8,253 nt of DNA, taken from contig MNZT01000018.1 of the NCBI GenBank assembly GCA_001873755.1, positions 1 through 8,253 of the forward strand, given 5' to 3'. The translations under genes were made by a program, and so were the position numbers. Of this stretch, positions 6,455-8,253 are shown one piece after another. Origin of the DNA: Candidatus Wirthbacteria bacterium CG2_30_54_11 (GTDB lineage: Bacteria; Patescibacteriota; CG2-30-54-11). The notes below the pieces were generated by a model. It saw only the letters and a list, made by a program, of their open reading frames with translations. It did not search any database and was not told where the DNA came from. Each line of letters begins with the position of its first letter. Position 1 is the stretch's first letter.

Positions 6455-6487
6455 AAAAAAACTCTCCCCGGACAGGAGAGTTTTTTT
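6455..6487. terminator. Strong, potentially bidirectional intrinsic terminator
   Basis: A perfect 13-bp inverted repeat (arms 6455-6467 and 6475-6487) has a GC-rich core ACTCTCC/GGAGAGT and a 7-base loop. A run of seven A precedes the core and seven T follow it. The structure therefore works as an intrinsic terminator on either strand. It lies 40 bases after the first CAP gene and isolates it from the second, which has its own promoter. Confidence 0.93.
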
Positions 6488-6516
6488 GGGATCAGCAGCT
6501 ATCCCCGATTTTGAAA

Positions 6517-6546
6517 TTGACCCGATCGATCCAGAAAATATATCAT
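6517..6546 (+). promoter_or_regulatory. Predicted sigma70-type promoter of the second CAP gene
   Basis: TTGACC (6517-6522) and TATCAT (6541-6546) each match consensus at 5 of 6 positions, with an 18-base spacer and AT-rich surroundings. Transcription would begin near 6553, giving a leader of about 93 bases that contains the hairpin at 6595-6624. Confidence 0.6.
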
Positions 6547-6594
6547 ATTAATATACATGTACCCTTAACAAAATGCAAGAAAAAGCATATACTC

Positions 6595-6624
6595 TTCTGA
6601 TGCACATGAAACGGTGCATCAGAA
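6595..6624 (+). promoter_or_regulatory. Perfect 11-bp hairpin in the 5' leader of the second CAP gene
   Basis: TTCTGATGCAC (6595-6605) pairs exactly with GTGCATCAGAA (6614-6624) around an 8-base loop, ATGAAACG. It ends 21 bases before the ATG at 6646. The hairpin is followed by an A-rich stretch without a T-run, so it is not a terminator. It could stabilise the mRNA or affect initiation, or act as a DNA operator. No Shine-Dalgarno site is visible between it and the start codon. Confidence 0.6.
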
Positions 6625-6645
6625 AAACCATAAACCAAAACCAAT

Positions 6646-7968
6646 ATGAGACGGAAAACATCTCCGCTCAGAAGCAGCATTCAGCGCCTGCTGATCTGTA
6701 CTTTGGGAACCCTGATCTGCATCACGGCACTCGCCGCCCGACCATCCTGGGCAGCCGATGCTGCTGCCATGATGGCTCTACACAATTCAGTCAGGACGGA
6801 AGCCGGATTGGAACCGCTGCAGTCCGACGGCCAGCTGACCTATGCTGCCCAGAAAAAAGCAGAAGATATGCTGACAAACCAATATTTTGCCCATACCTCT
6901 CCTGCCGGCGTCACCCCCTGGAACTGGATTAAAAGCTCTGACTATGGATATGACTACGCCGGGGAAAATCTCTCCATCGATTTCGACGACGCTGCATCAG
7001 CCTTCTCGGCCTGGATGGACAGCCCGAGCCACCGGGATAATATCCTGAACAGGAATTTCTCTGACATCGGCTTCGGAGTCTCCACCGGGACATACGAAGG
7101 ACGGGAAACAACCGTCATGGTGGTGATGTTCGGTCACCGCTCGACACCTGCTGCCGATGAAACTCCCCCTGGGGGACTTGCAGGCATGTCCGCCAAACCA
7201 CCCACCCGTTCACCTCCCAGGGATACCACTTCGCCTGAACCTCCGCATATCAGATCCCCTCTGCCGGACACCTATCTCTCATCCGAACTCTGTGATATCA
7301 CCGGCGAAGCAGAAGCTCTCTCCACTGTCACTCTGTACAATCACGGGGAGTATTGGGCTGAAACCACTGCCGACCCCGATGGCGCCTTTATCATCCGCGC
7401 CGGCTGCACGGACGGCATCTACAGCATCGCTGCCATCGCGGCCGATGCCGCCGAAAACCAGAGCCGAATATCAGAAGCCATCAGCTTCACGGTCGACACG
7501 ACCGCACCACAGGTCGACCCGGACCAGAGAGAACACTTTTCCAAAGATGTGCTGCAAACCCATACATTCCTCACCCGGATCAGACTCCTGGAACCGGCGA
7601 CAGGACTTACGGGAAGTGCCCGGATCGGGAATGAAACGTTCAATCTCACCCCGAACGATGCAGAACAGGCACTGGAGCTTCTGGTAACTTCTCCTGACAC
7701 TTTGGGCGAACTGTCCATTAATTTCACGCTCACTGACGCGGCAGGGAACACCCTCGATCTGCCTGCCGGCTATACGACCGTCATCACCTCGTACGAAAAA
7801 CCCGCAGCCGAGCTGCCACTGCAAAAGATCAAAGTTCTGTGGGCAGGACTTCACTTTCCTCCCGGCCCGACCGATGCCCTAAAAGTGGCACTCCTGTGCC
7901 TTTTCTCTGAATTAAGCGTAGTCGGTACCGCCTTCGCCAGAAAAGCACGAGCCCGGGTCAGGAACTGA
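6646..7968 (+). CDS. Secreted CAP (SCP/YkwD-like) domain protein with one bacterial Ig-like repeat; paralogue of the upstream gene
   Basis: This is a 440-residue exported protein. The signal peptide (about 1-36) has a strongly basic start, MRRK, a hydrophobic core about 15-31 and an SWA cleavage site. The CAP domain (about 42-165) has FAHTSP (His83), GENLS (Glu107) and SPSHRDNIL (His129). A Pro-rich linker (about 173-192), one Ig-like unit (193-283) and a further Ig-like module (284 to about 382) follow; both are collinear with the upstream protein. The C-terminus has one hydrophobic segment (411-430) followed by a basic tail (ARKARARVRN), the pattern of a C-terminal membrane anchor with a cytoplasmic positive end. 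The start gives a complete signal peptide but lacks an obvious ribosome site; AT-rich, unstructured sequence precedes it. Compared with its neighbour it lacks one Ig unit and the Thr/Ala-rich insertion. The pair probably arose by tandem duplication. Ligand and role are unknown. Confidence 0.88.
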   Translation: MRRKTSPLRSSIQRLLICTLGTLICITALAARPSWAADAAAMMALHNSVRTEAGLEPLQSDGQLTYAAQKKAEDMLTNQYFAHTSPAGVTPWNWIKSSDYGYDYAGENLSIDFDDAASAFSAWMDSPSHRDNILNRNFSDIGFGVSTGTYEGRETTVMVVMFGHRSTPAADETPPGGLAGMSAKPPTRSPPRDTTSPEPPHIRSPLPDTYLSSELCDITGEAEALSTVTLYNHGEYWAETTADPDGAFIIRAGCTDGIYSIAAIAADAAENQSRISEAISFTVDTTAPQVDPDQREHFSKDVLQTHTFLTRIRLLEPATGLTGSARIGNETFNLTPNDAEQALELLVTSPDTLGELSINFTLTDAAGNTLDLPAGYTTVITSYEKPAAELPLQKIKVLWAGLHFPPGPTDALKVALLCLFSELSVVGTAFARKARARVRN

Positions 7969-7991
7969 ATCTGGTCCATCAAGGTCAAAAG

Positions 7992-8029
7992 GTATAATTA
8001 TCCCTCCCTTTATGAAAGACCCGTTATAC
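7992..8029. repeat. Short inverted repeat between the second CAP gene and the transposase
   Basis: GTATAA (7992-7997) and TTATAC (8024-8029) are inverted copies 26 bases apart, in the 66-base gap between the two converging genes. This gap should contain the downstream end of the insertion sequence, so the repeat could be a subterminal element end. It is short and AT-rich and may be chance. No terminator for the CAP gene was seen in this gap. Confidence 0.25.
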
Positions 8030-8034
8030 TGAAG

Positions 8035-8253
8035 TCAAGCAGGGAGTTTGATAAAAGCCGGGTTAAATGGGGTCTGGTTTTTCATCATCCCGAACAGAAC
8101 ATGAAGGAATTTTCTGGCCAGGATATTCATAACTGCTGTGTAATGTTTATGCTTCCCTCGGTAGTAGTCATAGAGTCTTTTGAACGCCTCGTTGTGCTGT
8201 TTCAATCCCCAGGCAATACCAAAGAGCGTTTTTCGTAATCCCGGATTCCCTCG
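8035..8253 (-). CDS. IS110/IS116-family transposase, C-terminal fragment (gene continues past window)
   Basis: The last 72 codons of a gene that enters from the right edge end at TGA (8035-8037). The translated segment begins RGNPGLRKTLFGIAWGL and continues with KHYTAVMNILARKFLHVLFGMM. This matches the C-terminal helical part of the IS110/IS116 transposase domain (Transposase_20), whose family signature is a small-residue/Gly-Asn-rich turn followed by A-x-x-x-ARK-like helices. These enzymes are DEDD recombinases guided by a structured bridge RNA in some members. The catalytic N-terminal half, and any RNA-encoding end upstream of the gene, lie outside the window. Whether the full gene is intact is unknown. 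It converges on the CAP gene. Confidence 0.85.
   Translation of the reverse strand, partial: RGNPGLRKTLFGIAWGLKQHNEAFKRLYDYYRGKHKHYTAVMNILARKFLHVLFGMMKNQTPFNPAFIKLPA

Noticed and set aside
6573..6932. Plus-strand open frame of 119 codons beginning in the leader of the second CAP gene
   Set aside because: After the leader it runs in the wrong frame through the signal peptide and CAP coding sequence; no domain and no ribosome site. A short leader peptide from its first codons cannot be excluded but has no support.
7993..7998. Perfect TATAAT after the second CAP gene as a promoter
   Set aside because: No -35-like sequence is found at 16-18 bases upstream, and no plus-strand gene follows before the converging transposase.

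Overview
The window reads as part of a bacterial genome, most likely an anaerobe. It uses the standard bacterial code, with TGA, TAA and TAG all serving as stops. Shine-Dalgarno sites, sigma70-like promoters and Sec signal peptides are all recognisable. The taxon cannot be fixed from sequence alone.

Left part (131-4048, minus strand): a tightly packed four-gene operon, hydB-hydG-hydD-hydA. It encodes a cytoplasmic heterotetrameric group 3b [NiFe] hydrogenase of the sulfhydrogenase type, in the gene order known from Pyrococcus furiosus soluble hydrogenase I. Every junction overlaps by 1 or 4 bases. All cluster ligands and the Ni-Fe site cysteines are intact. The expected electron path runs from NAD(P)H/FAD in HydG, through Fe-S clusters in HydG/HydB and HydD, to the Ni-Fe site in HydA. 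The transcript probably ends at a GC-rich hairpin at 53-74. A second inverted copy of that palindrome's arm lies at the window edge.

Middle (4049-4575): a 179-bp divergent control region separates hydB from hypA, the nickel-insertion chaperone gene for [NiFe] hydrogenases. It holds plausible promoters in both directions, three copies of a CAGGTC/GACCTG half-site, and a perfect palindrome at 4177-4186. Enzyme and maturation factor are thus likely transcribed from a shared regulatory region. No other hyp genes and no maturation protease lie in the window.

Right part (4699-7968, plus strand): two paralogous secreted proteins. Each has a signal peptide, a CAP (SCP/YkwD-like) domain, a Pro-rich linker, bacterial Ig-like repeats (two in the first protein, one in the second), a shared Ig-like module, and a hydrophobic C-terminus that may anchor it in the membrane. 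Each gene has its own promoter. A very strong terminator separates them, and the second gene has a conspicuous hairpin in its 5' leader. They seem unrelated in function to the hydrogenase.

Right edge (8035-8253, minus strand): the C-terminal end of an IS110/IS116-family transposase, marking an insertion sequence that continues beyond the window. No rRNA, tRNA or CRISPR array was seen. Nothing forms a clearly new multi-gene system. The most unusual items are the CAP/Ig paralogue pair, the hyd-hyp control region and the palindromic repeat at the left edge.
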